A stretch of 64,000 nt of DNA, from the NCBI RefSeq assembly GCF_000218235.1, contig NZ_GL945017.1, positions 399,297-463,296 on the forward strand, given 5' to 3'. Position 1 is the first letter of the stretch; each line of letters opens with the position of its first letter. This DNA comes from Hallella multisaccharivorax DSM 17128 (GTDB lineage: Bacteria; Bacteroidota; Bacteroidia; Bacteroidales; Bacteroidaceae). The notes beneath the pieces are model-generated. The model searched no databases, was not told where the DNA came from, and saw only the letters and a program-made list of their open reading frames with translations. The translations under genes were made by a program, and so were the position numbers. Shown piece by piece: positions 26,594 through 35,703 of the stretch.

Positions 26594-28541
26594 TACAACA
26601 CCTAATAACACGGTGGCATACACCGACGACAATATCCGGCACCTGTCCGACATGGAGCACGTGCGCACACGACCGGGAATGTATATCGGCCGTCTGGGCG
26701 ACGGCAATCTGCCCGAGGACGGCATCTACGTACTGCTAAAAGAAGTCATCGACAACTCCATCGACGAGTTCAAGATGAATGCCGGCGACCGTATTGAGGT
26801 GGACATAGAGGACAATCTGCGCGTCTCTGTACGCGATTATGGCCGCGGCATTCCGCAGGGCAAGCTCATTGAGGCCGTGTCCATGCTCAATACCGGCGGA
26901 AAGTACGACACCAAGGCGTTCAAGAAAAGCGTAGGACTCAACGGTGTCGGTGTAAAGGCGGTCAATGCCCTCAGTGCACACTTCGAGGTGAAGAGTTACC
27001 GGGAGGGGAACGTGCGCTCACTTGCATTCGAGAGAGGTAAGCTCAAGAGCGACAAGACTGAGCCAACGCATGACGAGAGCGGCACTTACATCTTCTTTGA
27101 GCCGGATAACACGCTCTTCAAGAACTATTCGTTTCACGATGAGTTCGTGGAAACCATGCTCCGCAACTATACTTACCTGAACAGCGGGCTTACCATCATG
27201 TACAACGGACGCCGCATCAAGAGCCGCAATGGCTTGGAGGATCTGCTCGTCGACACGATGACCACCGACCCACTCTATCCCATCATTCACCTTAAAGGCG
27301 AGGACATAGAGATTGCCTTTACACATACCAACCAGTATGGCGAAGAGTACCATAGCTTTGTCAACGGCCAGCACACCACCCAGGGAGGCACCCATCAGAG
27401 TGCCTTTAAAGAGCATATTGCCAAAACCATTAAGGAATACTACGACAAGAGCTACGAGTACACGGATATCCGCAATGGCATCGTAGCGGCCATTGCCATC
27501 AATGTGGAGGAGCCTGTCTTTGAGTCACAGACCAAGATCAAGCTTGGTTCCACACTCATGGAGCCCGGAGGCGAGACCATCAACAAATACATCGGCGACT
27601 TCGTCAAGCGCGAGGTGGACAACTATCTCCACATCCATAAGGAGGATGTGGCCGACGTGTTGGAAAACAAAATCAAGGAAAGCGAGCATGAGCGTAAGGC
27701 CATGGCAGGCGTGACAAAGCTGGCCCGCGAGCGTGCCAAGAAAGCCAGCCTGCACAACCGCAAGCTGCGCGACTGCCGTGTGCACTACAGCGACACCAAA
27801 GATGACCGCAAGGAGGATTCAAGCATTTTCATTACCGAGGGCGATTCCGCCAGCGGAAGCATCACCAAGAGCCGCGACGTCAACACACAGGCGGTGTTCT
27901 CACTGCGCGGCAAGCCTCTTAACTCTTTCGGCTTGACAAAGAAAGTTGTCTATGAGAACGAGGAGTTCAACCTGCTGCAGGCCGCACTCGACATTGAAGA
28001 TGGCCTCGACAACCTGCGCTACAACAAAGTCATCGTAGCCACAGATGCCGATGTCGACGGCATGCATATCCGTCTGCTGATCATCACCTTCTTTCTACAG
28101 TTCTATCCGGAGCTCATCAAGAAAGGACATGTCTACGTGCTCCAGACGCCCCTCTTCCGTGTCCGTAACCGTCGTACGAAGATCAAGAGCAAGAAAGTCA
28201 TTGCTGAAGCTGACGCACAACTGGCGAAAGGCGAGAAGAAAAACGATTTCATCACACGTTATTGTTATACCGAAGAAGAGCGCGTCAATGCCATCCGCGA
28301 CTTGGGACCTGACCCTGAAATTACTCGCTTTAAGGGCCTCGGCGAGATCTCTCCCGACGAATTTGTCCATTTCATCGGGCCTGATATGCGACTCGAACAA
28401 GTCACACTTCACAAAAACGACCAAGTGCAGAAGCTGCTCGAATACTATATGGGAAAGAACACCATGGAGCGGCAAAACTTTATTATCGACAATCTGGTTA
28501 TCGAAGAAGACTTACCGGAAGACACGGAACCCATGGAATAA
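26577..28541 (+). CDS. parE: DNA topoisomerase IV subunit B
   Basis: 654 residues: GHKL ATPase domain ([38 protein letters not shown]), transducer domain, Toprim domain ([22 protein letters not shown]) and C-terminal region ([13 protein letters not shown]). With ParC it decatenates sister chromosomes. The N-terminal [20 protein letters not shown] and overall length favour ParE over GyrB. parC is not adjacent. The gene overlaps the preceding acetyltransferase-like gene by 17 bases and is followed by the S41 protease gene after 23 bases. Confidence 0.93.
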   Translation: MNQENNTTPNNTVAYTDDNIRHLSDMEHVRTRPGMYIGRLGDGNLPEDGIYVLLKEVIDNSIDEFKMNAGDRIEVDIEDNLRVSVRDYGRGIPQGKLIEAVSMLNTGGKYDTKAFKKSVGLNGVGVKAVNALSAHFEVKSYREGNVRSLAFERGKLKSDKTEPTHDESGTYIFFEPDNTLFKNYSFHDEFVETMLRNYTYLNSGLTIMYNGRRIKSRNGLEDLLVDTMTTDPLYPIIHLKGEDIEIAFTHTNQYGEEYHSFVNGQHTTQGGTHQSAFKEHIAKTIKEYYDKSYEYTDIRNGIVAAIAINVEEPVFESQTKIKLGSTLMEPGGETINKYIGDFVKREVDNYLHIHKEDVADVLENKIKESEHERKAMAGVTKLARERAKKASLHNRKLRDCRVHYSDTKDDRKEDSSIFITEGDSASGSITKSRDVNTQAVFSLRGKPLNSFGLTKKVVYENEEFNLLQAALDIEDGLDNLRYNKVIVATDADVDGMHIRLLIITFFLQFYPELIKKGHVYVLQTPLFRVRNRRTKIKSKKVIAEADAQLAKGEKKNDFITRYCYTEEERVNAIRDLGPDPEITRFKGLGEISPDEFVHFIGPDMRLEQVTLHKNDQVQKLLEYYMGKNTMERQNFIIDNLVIEEDLPEDTEPME

Positions 28542-28564
28542 CTATTGGAAAAGACAGTATCAGT

Positions 28565-30157
28565 ATGAAACATAAGTTATGTATAAAGGTAATCTTCTTT
28601 TTACCTTTTTTCCTATGTCCCTTTTTACCTTTATCTGCCCAGCTGCGTCTTGACTTTGGCAAAGAGAGCCCATTAAGAAAGCTGCAAATCGCTGAAATTG
28701 CCATCAGCAATCTTTATGTTGACTCCGTAAACCAGCAGAAACTTGTGGAGGACGGCATTCGCGGAATGCTTGAAAAGCTTGATCCCCACTCCACCTACAC
28801 CACCGCCAAAGAGACAAAGGCCATGAACGAGTCGCTTAACGGCTCCTTCGACGGCATCGGCGTGCAGTTCAACATGCAGGAAGATACCCTTCTCGTCATC
28901 CAGCCTGTAGCAAAAGGACCTTCTGAAAAGGTGGGCATCCTGGCCGGAGACCGTATCATCGCCGTCAACGACACTGCTATCGCCGGCGTAAAGATGAGTC
29001 GTGAGGAAATTATGCGGCGACTCAGGGGACCCAAAGACACCAAAGTCAACCTGACCATCATCAGAAGAGGAATAGCCGAAAAGCTCTATTTCACCGTCGT
29101 GCGCGATAAAATCCCCGTCAAGACCCTTGACGGATGGTATATGATCAAACCCACCACCGGATACATCCGCATTGGCAGCTTCGGCGCAACAACCTACGAA
29201 GAGTTCATGTCGGCGGTTAACGAGTTGGGAAAACAAGGCATGAAAAACCTTATTCTTGACTTGCAAGACAATGGCGGCGGCTATCTGCAGACTGCCGTAC
29301 AAATCGCCAACGAGTTCCTAAAGAAGGGTGATCTCATCGTATATACCAAGGGGCGGCAGGTACCCCGCTACGACTATGTGGCTAAAGGCAACGGCCATCT
29401 GATGGATGGAAAGGTCATTGTACTGGTCAATGAATTCACGGCCTCAGCTGCAGAGATCGTTACCGGAGCACTGCAAGACCAGGACCGCGGCACTGTGGTG
29501 GGCAGGCGTACCTTCGGCAAAGGCCTGGTACAGCGCCCTGTCGACTTCCCTGACGGATCAATGATGCGGATCACCATCGCACATTACTACACACCTTCCG
29601 GCAGGTGCATACAGAAGCCTTATGTCAAAGGTGACAGAAAAGACTATGAGATGGAGCTCGACACACGCTTCAAGCATGGTGAGCTTTATTCCGCAGACAG
29701 CATTCATTTCGCCGACTCATTAAAATACCACACACTCCGAAAATACCGCACAGTGTATGGCGGAGGCGGCATCATGCCAGACTATTTCGTACCTCTCGAC
29801 ACTACTCAGTTTACAAACTTCCACCGGCGACTGATGGCGAAAGGCATCGTCATGGACAATGACCTGAAATACATGGACAACCATCGCAGGCAAATTCAGG
29901 CAAAGTATCCGCATTTCAAGGAGTATCTTAACCATTTCACCGTGCCACAACAGTTGGTGGACAGCATTCTCAGCGATGGCAGAAAGCAGAAGATTGAGCC
30001 CAGGGACAAGGCTGAGCTTGACCGCACCCTCAATTATCTGCGTACGCAGCTCAAGGCACTTATCGCCCGTGACATTTGGGATACGGGCGAATATTTTGAA
30101 GTGATGAACCAACAAAGCGACATTGTCAGAAAAGCAGTGGAACTGGTGGAAAAATAA
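28565..30157 (+). CDS. S41-family C-terminal processing peptidase (CtpA/Prc-like), second copy
   Basis: 530 residues with a signal sequence (KVIFFLPFFLCPFLPLSA). N-terminal helical part (GMLEKLDPHSTYT), PDZ domain (about 85-170, GILAGDRIIAVNDTAI) and S41 core with VNEFTASAAEI (Ser294) and RRTFGKGLVQ (Lys319), the same 25-residue spacing as in the first copy. The two copies share order and motifs, but this one has the more canonical RPVDFPDGSMMRIT segment. It is last in the rightward run. It is followed by a four-unit 22-bp array like that behind the other copy and then a terminator. Confidence 0.94.
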   Translation: MKHKLCIKVIFFLPFFLCPFLPLSAQLRLDFGKESPLRKLQIAEIAISNLYVDSVNQQKLVEDGIRGMLEKLDPHSTYTTAKETKAMNESLNGSFDGIGVQFNMQEDTLLVIQPVAKGPSEKVGILAGDRIIAVNDTAIAGVKMSREEIMRRLRGPKDTKVNLTIIRRGIAEKLYFTVVRDKIPVKTLDGWYMIKPTTGYIRIGSFGATTYEEFMSAVNELGKQGMKNLILDLQDNGGGYLQTAVQIANEFLKKGDLIVYTKGRQVPRYDYVAKGNGHLMDGKVIVLVNEFTASAAEIVTGALQDQDRGTVVGRRTFGKGLVQRPVDFPDGSMMRITIAHYYTPSGRCIQKPYVKGDRKDYEMELDTRFKHGELYSADSIHFADSLKYHTLRKYRTVYGGGGIMPDYFVPLDTTQFTNFHRRLMAKGIVMDNDLKYMDNHRRQIQAKYPHFKEYLNHFTVPQQLVDSILSDGRKQKIEPRDKAELDRTLNYLRTQLKALIARDIWDTGEYFEVMNQQSDIVRKAVELVEK

Positions 30158-30175
30158 ATCCAGAAATGGTTTCTC

Positions 30176-30263
30176 ATCGTCCGGCACGTGCAGGAGAAGT
30201 CTCCGGCACGTGACGGAGAATCGTTCGGCACGTGGCGGAGAATCGTCCGGCACATGCAGGACA
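30176..30263. repeat. 22-bp tandem array, family A, four units (second site)
   Basis: Units at 30176, 30198, 30220 and 30242, each exactly 22 bases, with consensus ATCGTCCGGCACGTG plus CAGGAGA. The CGGCACGTG core is kept in three units and is CGGCACATG in the last. The array begins 18 bases after the second S41 gene, giving it the same size, orientation and context as the array at 17163-17250. Confidence 0.88.
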
Positions 30264-30278
30264 ATAAAAACAAATAAG

Positions 30279-30317
30279 AAAGGACCGCGGTGCTCTCGAT
30301 AGAGCTGCGGTCCTTTC
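30279..30317 (+). terminator. Terminator after the second S41 protease gene
   Basis: AGGACCGC (30281-30288) pairs with GCGGTCCT (30307-30314), with an inner GCTCT/AGAGC stem, followed by TTTCT. It lies just behind the 22-bp array. The remaining bases to 30416 show nothing recognisable. Confidence 0.75.
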
Positions 30318-30416
30318 TACGTTAGTATGTTATGAAAAATTTGAGAGAATCGAAACTTCACAGTTTCTTTTTGTTGTTTTACTAAACAGTGATTTATAGA
30401 GAAAGCATAGAAATAA

Positions 30417-30911
30417 TCATTTTATATCCGACATTGCTGCCGTGTTACTGGGCTCTGCAAGGCTCTGCTGAAGTGTATCGACCATTGCACTGTCGCCTAT
30501 GGCAACATTAGTGCCGTTATCAAGCTCAGGCTTGTAATAGCCATCGTAGTTGCTGATAGGATCATCGTTTGTCCGTGAGAACGGTACCTGGATGGCGTTA
30601 CCCAATGTCAGCAGAATAGCAACAGTAGCAGCGGCCTTGAGAAGCGGCTTCAAACGCTGGGTCATAGGGATGACACGCGCCTTCACCGGCTTACGGTCCG
30701 CAATGGCTGAAAAGAGCTTTGCGTCAAAGTCGGCGCCTAATACATCCGCTTTTGACTCCGTGGCTTCGTAGCGAAACAACGGCACATAACATCTCAGCTC
30801 AGCAGGAATGACTTCCTGACTGAAGAACGCACGGAGGATATCTTCCTCCTCCAGCGAGGTCTCACCCCGCCAATAGCGGTCTAAAAGCTGATTGATGTAC
30901 TTGTAGTCCAT
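30417..30911 (-). CDS. Single-helix membrane protein, possible partner of an ECF sigma factor
   Basis: 164 residues. A charged cytoplasmic part (YINQLLDRYWRGETSLEEEDILRAFF, first 15 seen as YINQLLDRYWRGETS) is followed by one hydrophobic segment near 92-110 (LLKAAATVAILLTLGNAI) and a polar C-terminus. The arrangement (short acidic N-terminal motif, then a single helix) resembles anti-sigma-type proteins that follow ECF sigma genes in related Bacteroidota. The nearest such sigma gene in this window is at 24812, about 5 kb away and on the other strand. There is no recognisable catalytic motif. Function is inferred only from architecture. Confidence 0.6.
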   Translation of the reverse strand: MDYKYINQLLDRYWRGETSLEEEDILRAFFSQEVIPAELRCYVPLFRYEATESKADVLGADFDAKLFSAIADRKPVKARVIPMTQRLKPLLKAAATVAILLTLGNAIQVPFSRTNDDPISNYDGYYKPELDNGTNVAIGDSAMVDTLQQSLAEPSNTAAMSDIK

Positions 30912-31004
30912 TACTTTGGTATTACTATTAAGATGACGACATGTCTCAGGAATTGTTACAGCAGGCCGATTGAATTTAACGTTTATTTAAACTCAAGTTT
31001 CTTT

Positions 31005-31068
31005 CACCTGTCTCCTGAACCCACGGCAATGCGTACCTTCACGGTAAAGGTATGCCGGCGGGCAGGTG
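31005..31068. other. Nested inverted repeats between two leftward genes
   Basis: CACCTG (31005-31010) pairs with CAGGTG (31063-31068), CCC (31020-31022) with GGG (31060-31062), and GCGTACCTT (31031-31039) with AAGGTATGC (31047-31055, one G-T). The nested stems could form one folded RNA on either strand. No U-run follows, so an ordinary intrinsic terminator is unlikely. The surrounding bases 30912-31141 hold no gene. Confidence 0.35.
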
Positions 31069-31141
31069 GTAGAGGAAGACCGGAAAAGACCTGGCAGCCC
31101 GTGTCTACACACAGGCTACATCGCTGCTGCAAAGGCACAAC

Positions 31142-31918
31142 TCACGCCGCCTTCTTCATCCTGACATTGAGCTGGTAGATACCAGGCACCAGGATAAAGA
31201 AGGAAAAGATGACGGAGAGCGTCACCATGCGGCTGTCGCCATGGAATAAATCAATAAGCTTGGCATCAGCTAACTGTGGCATAAGGTTGTAGACAATAAA
31301 TGCCACACTGTTGTTGACCCAGTGGAACAGAATGCCAGGGAGAATGGAGCCCGTGCGGTAGTACATCCAGCCAAGCAGCAGCCCAATGAGGAAGGCGTGG
31401 AAGCCTTGTGCAAGGTTCAGATGGACAAGGCCGAAACATGCCGCCGAAATGGCGATAGCGCCCCAGTGCCACCGCTCCGGCATCATGCCAAGTAACTTGC
31501 GCAACACGGCGCCACGGAAGACGACTTCTTCAGCTAAAGGCCCCAGAATGCCGATGACAATGTATCCGGCAGGCTCCTTCATCAAGCTCTCCAACATCTT
31601 CATCATATCCTTCGGCATGTCGATATTCATCACTTCGGAGAGCCACTGTGAGGGGATAAGGGTGCCCAAAACGACAACCAGCACCCACACAAAGACAGCC
31701 CAGGGGCGCGTCTGCATCCAAGTCCTTGACACAGGAGTCCATCTCATTTTGAGAAACAGCAGGAGCGTGATCACACTGCTGATGACTGTCGTGATGATGG
31801 ATGCCGTGGTCAATGAGAGATGGAATATGCTCAATAATAGTCCGGAACCTATCTGTATCAGCATAAAAAGGACAACATACCAGAGTATGTCGAGGATGTT
31901 TTTTGTTGTAGTATTCAT
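31142..31918 (-). CDS. CPBP-family intramembrane metalloprotease
   Basis: 258 residues with about seven hydrophobic segments. The Abi/CAAX-protease motifs are present: EEVVFRGAVLRKLL (catalytic glutamates and arginine), FGLVHLNLAQGFHAF (histidine) and ILFHWVNN (histidine and asparagine). Family members cleave prenylated or other membrane substrates and often act in self-immunity or membrane-protein processing; the substrate here is unknown. The start overlaps the ribF stop by four bases (31915-31918), so it is co-translated with ribF. Confidence 0.9.
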   Translation of the reverse strand: MNTTTKNILDILWYVVLFMLIQIGSGLLLSIFHLSLTTASIITTVISSVITLLLFLKMRWTPVSRTWMQTRPWAVFVWVLVVVLGTLIPSQWLSEVMNIDMPKDMMKMLESLMKEPAGYIVIGILGPLAEEVVFRGAVLRKLLGMMPERWHWGAIAISAACFGLVHLNLAQGFHAFLIGLLLGWMYYRTGSILPGILFHWVNNSVAFIVYNLMPQLADAKLIDLFHGDSRMVTLSVIFSFFILVPGIYQLNVRMKKAA

Positions 31919-32850
31919 TCTTCGTCTAATATCTTTCTAATCTTCTCTTTGTCTTTTTTCAATTGCTCCGCCAATATGTCGACACTGCTGAATTTCAGAT
32001 CATCCCTGACGCGTTTGATGAGTTGCACACGCAACTGCCTGCCATAGAGATTGCCATGGAAATCAAAGATGTTAGTCTCTAAGGATAGCCGTGTACCGCC
32101 GTAGGTGGGGCGCGTGCCGATGTCCATCATAGCAGGCATGAGGCGAACGTGGTCACCAATGGCAACTCTCACGGCGTAGACACCACCCTTGGGAATGAGC
32201 AATCCGCTGTCACCGGTATCGAGATTGGCCGTGGGAAAGCCGATCTTACGGCCTTCCTGAAAGCCACGTACGACCTTCCCTGTAAGCTCAAAGGGGCGGC
32301 CGAGACAGTGAGTTGCCATCTCCGCCTCGCCACCGTCGAGAAATGAGCGGATAAGCGAGGAACTCACCTGCATGCCGTCAAGACGGTAAGGAATGGCCTG
32401 CACCACGCGAATACCTAACTCGCGGCCATAGCCGACGTAGTCGTCGAAGCCCTCAGTCCTGTTATGTCCGAAGCGGTTGTCGTAGCCGATGACAAGCACC
32501 TTGACGTTGAGATTGTCGCGCAACACCTGCCGCATGAAGTCCTTGGCCGTGAGCGCAGCCATCTCCTTGTCAAAGTACAACACCGCCACGTTGTCCACAC
32601 CTGTAAGCGAGAGCAGTTGCAACTTACGATCAAGCGTAGTCAACAAGCGTGGTTGATAGTCCTGTCGCAGCACCTGCCGAGGATGGCGGTCAAAGGTGAT
32701 AACCAGCGAGGCAAGGCCCGAACGCCGTGCTTCCTCCATGACACTGCCAATGAGGAACTGGTGGCCACGGTGCACGCCGTCAAAGAAACCAATGGTCGCC
32801 ACACAGGGTGACACATTGTTTCTCACTGTATAGAATATATTATTTGCCAT
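31915..32850 (-). CDS. ribF: Bifunctional riboflavin kinase/FAD synthetase
   Basis: 311 residues. The N-terminal FAD synthetase (nucleotidyltransferase) domain has GFFDGVHRGH at 21-30 and IGYDNRFGHNR. The C-terminal riboflavin kinase domain has GRKIGFPTANL and KGGVYAV, with the flavin-binding LETNIFDF. It makes FMN and FAD from riboflavin. No FMN riboswitch is seen in the short upstream gap (32851-32921), which instead holds a small CTAACC-type low-complexity tract. The downstream CPBP gene overlaps it. Confidence 0.95.
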   Translation of the reverse strand: MANNIFYTVRNNVSPCVATIGFFDGVHRGHQFLIGSVMEEARRSGLASLVITFDRHPRQVLRQDYQPRLLTTLDRKLQLLSLTGVDNVAVLYFDKEMAALTAKDFMRQVLRDNLNVKVLVIGYDNRFGHNRTEGFDDYVGYGRELGIRVVQAIPYRLDGMQVSSSLIRSFLDGGEAEMATHCLGRPFELTGKVVRGFQEGRKIGFPTANLDTGDSGLLIPKGGVYAVRVAIGDHVRLMPAMMDIGTRPTYGGTRLSLETNIFDFHGNLYGRQLRVQLIKRVRDDLKFSSVDILAEQLKKDKEKIRKILDEE

Positions 32851-32921
32851 TAATTATAATATCCGAGTGCGCGGTCACATAAGAGCCGCCTCTGCACGAA
32901 TACCGAACGATCTTCTAACCC

Positions 32922-35504
32922 CTAACCTCTAAGCCTCTTCACCGCCCTATATATCTCTCCGCTTCCGAGCACAAACACACCTGTGGCCACAATGATGACA
33001 GTCCATTCCGTGAAGCTCAGGGGCAGAGTGCGGAACATACGGCCACCGAAGGTGACGATGAGCCACTGCCCCACAAAGGTCAATGCCAGTACAAGGATGA
33101 GGCCACGATCGCGCCAGAAATGACGAAAGGCACTGTAGTTGCTGCCCAGACACTTCGCGTTGAAGAGGTTCCAGAACTGCAGCATAACAAAAGTGGTGAA
33201 GAACAACGTCAACTCATGTACGTCGATAATGCTGCCGCTGCCGTGGCGCTCACACCAGATAAGGAAGACAAACATGATGATAAAGAACACGCTGCCCACA
33301 AAGAGGATGCCACGTGCCATGGGGCGAGTGATGATAAACTGTGAAGGCTTGCGCGGCCTGTCGTGCATCACTTCGTGGGAAGGCGGCAGTGAGGCCAGGG
33401 CCAGAGCGGCGAAGGTGTCCATGATAATGTTGACCCAGAGTATCTGTGTCACCGTAAGCGGCATCTCCGTACCGATGACAGATCCCCCGAGCACGAGCAG
33501 CAGAGCCGAGAGATTAACCACCAGCTGGAAGAAGAGAAACCGCTGAATGTTCTTGTAAAGGGAACGGCCCCACATCACTGCCGAAGCGATGGCAGAGAAT
33601 GAGTCGTTGAGGATGGTGATGTCGGAGGCCTGCTTGGCCACCGATGTGCCCGAGCCGAGGGACAATCCGACGTGTGCATAGTTGAGTGCGGGTGCGTCGT
33701 TGGTGCCGTCACCCGTCACAGCCACCACCTCACCATGCTTCTGCAGCATCTCCACGAGGCGCTGCTTGTCGCCCGGCCGCGCCCGACTCATCACACAGAT
33801 GCCCTCGCACCGCTTGTAGGCTTCGTCGTCAGAGAGAGCCGCCCACTCCGGACCGGTAATGGCCTCACCCTCTTCAATACCTATCTGCCGTGCTATCTCC
33901 AGGGCCGTAGCCGAAGTGTCTCCGGTGACAATCTTCACGCGAATGCCTGCCGTGCGGCATTCCTCCACAGCCGCGGGCACCTCTTCGCGCACAGGGTCAC
34001 TGATGGCACACACTCCTTGCAGAGTGAGGCCGACGGCCAGTCCACTGGAGAGCCGGCCGGTTAAATCGCCCTCGCCATAGGCAAAAGCCAGTGTGCGCAT
34101 GGCCTGATGCTGATAACCGAGAAGTGTCTGCTCGCACGCAGCACGGTCAGCAGCGCAGCAATCACACATGTTCAGCAGAATCTCAGGTGCGCCTTTGACA
34201 AAAGTGAGCGTCCGGCCGTCGACAGTGACTGCCGTGGCCATAAACTTTCTTTCTGTGGAAAAAGGTATTTGATTGACCACCGCGTTGGCTTTGCGCAATG
34301 AATGATAGTCGAAGCCTTTATCTTTGAGCCACAACAGTAACGCGCCCTCAGTGGGATTGCCCACTACCCTGTCGCCGTCGAGTTCGGCCGTTGAGTTGAC
34401 AGCCATGGCGATGACAAGCTGTTCTTCAGACTGATCTGCATTCTCATAGGCGGGATTGAGTGAAAGCGCACCCACACGCATCCTGTTTTGCGTGAGCGTA
34501 CCAGTCTTGTCGGTGCAGATCACGGTGACGGCGCCCATGGTTTCTGAGGCCTGCAGCTTACGCACAAGGTTGTTGCTCTTAAGCATACGCCGCATGTTGA
34601 GGGCCAGAGCGAGGTTCACCGCCATGGGCAGACCCTCGGGGACGGCCATGACGATGAGCGTAACGGCCATCATGAAGTAGCTGAGCACTACCTGTGCCAT
34701 ACCTAAGTAGTTGTCGGTATGCCACAGACTGTTAGTGAGAATGTCGTGAACCAGGAAGATAACGAACGCGGCCACCGCCACACCAGAGCCTACCTTGAAG
34801 ATGAACGCAGCGAGCTTGCCGAGCTGGATATTGAGCGGGGTCTTGGTGTGCGTCGTCTCTGTGGACTGTCTCGCTACTTTTCCGATCTCCGTCTCATCGC
34901 CTATCCGCTCCACTATGGCCTCACCATGTCCGTTCATCACCATGGTAGACCGCAGGATAAGATTGGCAGGATAGGCTTCGCCAGCCTTTCCGTTGGGCAT
35001 AAAACCCTTCGTAGTGAGCGGCTCACCGGTGAGGGCCGACTCGTCGACCTGCAGGTTGACGGCAACAAAGAGGCGCGCGTCGGCAGGGATCTCATCGCCA
35101 GGCTCCACCAGGACAACATCACCCACGACGACCTCACGCCGTGGAATCGTCGTCACCTTGCCCTCACGGCGTACCTTCACGAGCTGATCGTCGTTCATGG
35201 CGGTAAGCACCTCGAACTTCTTCGCCGCGTCAAGCTCAAAATAAAAGCCTACTGTCGTAGCGAGGAAGATGGCAAGAAAGATGCCAATGGTCTCCATGAA
35301 GTCGTTATTGACAAATGCCAGGACGAGGGATATGGCGGCTGCCACAAGAAGAATCTCAATAATTGGATCGCGATATTTGTCGAAGTAAAGCTTCCACACG
35401 GAAATCTTCTTCGGCGGTGTAAGCACATTCTCACCGTGCTGCCGACGGGAAGCGATGACCTCGTCGCGACTCAGGCCCTCGTGGTTGATGGTTGTTCGTA
35501 TCAT
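32922..35504 (-). CDS. Calcium-translocating P-type ATPase
   Basis: 860 residues, P2B (plasma-membrane Ca2+-ATPase) type. Ten hydrophobic helices; the actuator TGEP loop is seen as ALTGEPLTT; helix 4 has VPEGLPMAVNLALA; the phosphorylated aspartate is Asp332 in CTDKTGTLT; the hinge is VTGDGTNDAPAL; the C-terminal cation-ATPase helices follow. It exports Ca2+ using ATP. The start at 35502-35504 (MIRTTINHEGLSRDEV) was chosen because the extension to 35627 is unlike the family and would include the -7 box at 35543. It is a single-gene unit. Confidence 0.93.
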   Translation of the reverse strand: MIRTTINHEGLSRDEVIASRRQHGENVLTPPKKISVWKLYFDKYRDPIIEILLVAAAISLVLAFVNNDFMETIGIFLAIFLATTVGFYFELDAAKKFEVLTAMNDDQLVKVRREGKVTTIPRREVVVGDVVLVEPGDEIPADARLFVAVNLQVDESALTGEPLTTKGFMPNGKAGEAYPANLILRSTMVMNGHGEAIVERIGDETEIGKVARQSTETTHTKTPLNIQLGKLAAFIFKVGSGVAVAAFVIFLVHDILTNSLWHTDNYLGMAQVVLSYFMMAVTLIVMAVPEGLPMAVNLALALNMRRMLKSNNLVRKLQASETMGAVTVICTDKTGTLTQNRMRVGALSLNPAYENADQSEEQLVIAMAVNSTAELDGDRVVGNPTEGALLLWLKDKGFDYHSLRKANAVVNQIPFSTERKFMATAVTVDGRTLTFVKGAPEILLNMCDCCAADRAACEQTLLGYQHQAMRTLAFAYGEGDLTGRLSSGLAVGLTLQGVCAISDPVREEVPAAVEECRTAGIRVKIVTGDTSATALEIARQIGIEEGEAITGPEWAALSDDEAYKRCEGICVMSRARPGDKQRLVEMLQKHGEVVAVTGDGTNDAPALNYAHVGLSLGSGTSVAKQASDITILNDSFSAIASAVMWGRSLYKNIQRFLFFQLVVNLSALLLVLGGSVIGTEMPLTVTQILWVNIIMDTFAALALASLPPSHEVMHDRPRKPSQFIITRPMARGILFVGSVFFIIMFVFLIWCERHGSGSIIDVHELTLFFTTFVMLQFWNLFNAKCLGSNYSAFRHFWRDRGLILVLALTFVGQWLIVTFGGRMFRTLPLSFTEWTVIIVATGVFVLGSGEIYRAVKRLRG

Positions 35505-35542
35505 CTTGTAAGCGATATTGTCATTCACATTAATATCTCGTA

Positions 35543-35550
35543 CAAAGTTA
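35543..35550 (-). promoter_or_regulatory. -7 promoter box for the calcium ATPase gene
   Basis: TAACTTTG on the minus strand, about 40 bases before the chosen ATG. No clean TTTG is found at the -33 distance. Confidence 0.5.
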
Positions 35551-35703
35551 CGCAAAATAGTACAAAGGTCAGTATGTCCTAAGCTTTTTTCAATATCTTT
35601 GTCATATTGGCAAGGATAATATGGCATTTTTAGAGATCATACGTCTTGTGACATCGTAATGCTTACAAGATCGCTTTGCGATTACGGCATAAAGGCATCA
35701 TCT

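Noticed and set aside
32851..32921. FMN riboswitch ahead of ribF
   Set aside because: The gap is only about 70 bases, contains a low-complexity CTAACC tract on the ATPase side and lacks the conserved RFN core words.
34719..35582. A 287-codon plus-strand frame opposite the calcium ATPase 5' part
   Set aside because: Antisense of conserved ATPase sequence, covering the promoter region of that gene; no family features.
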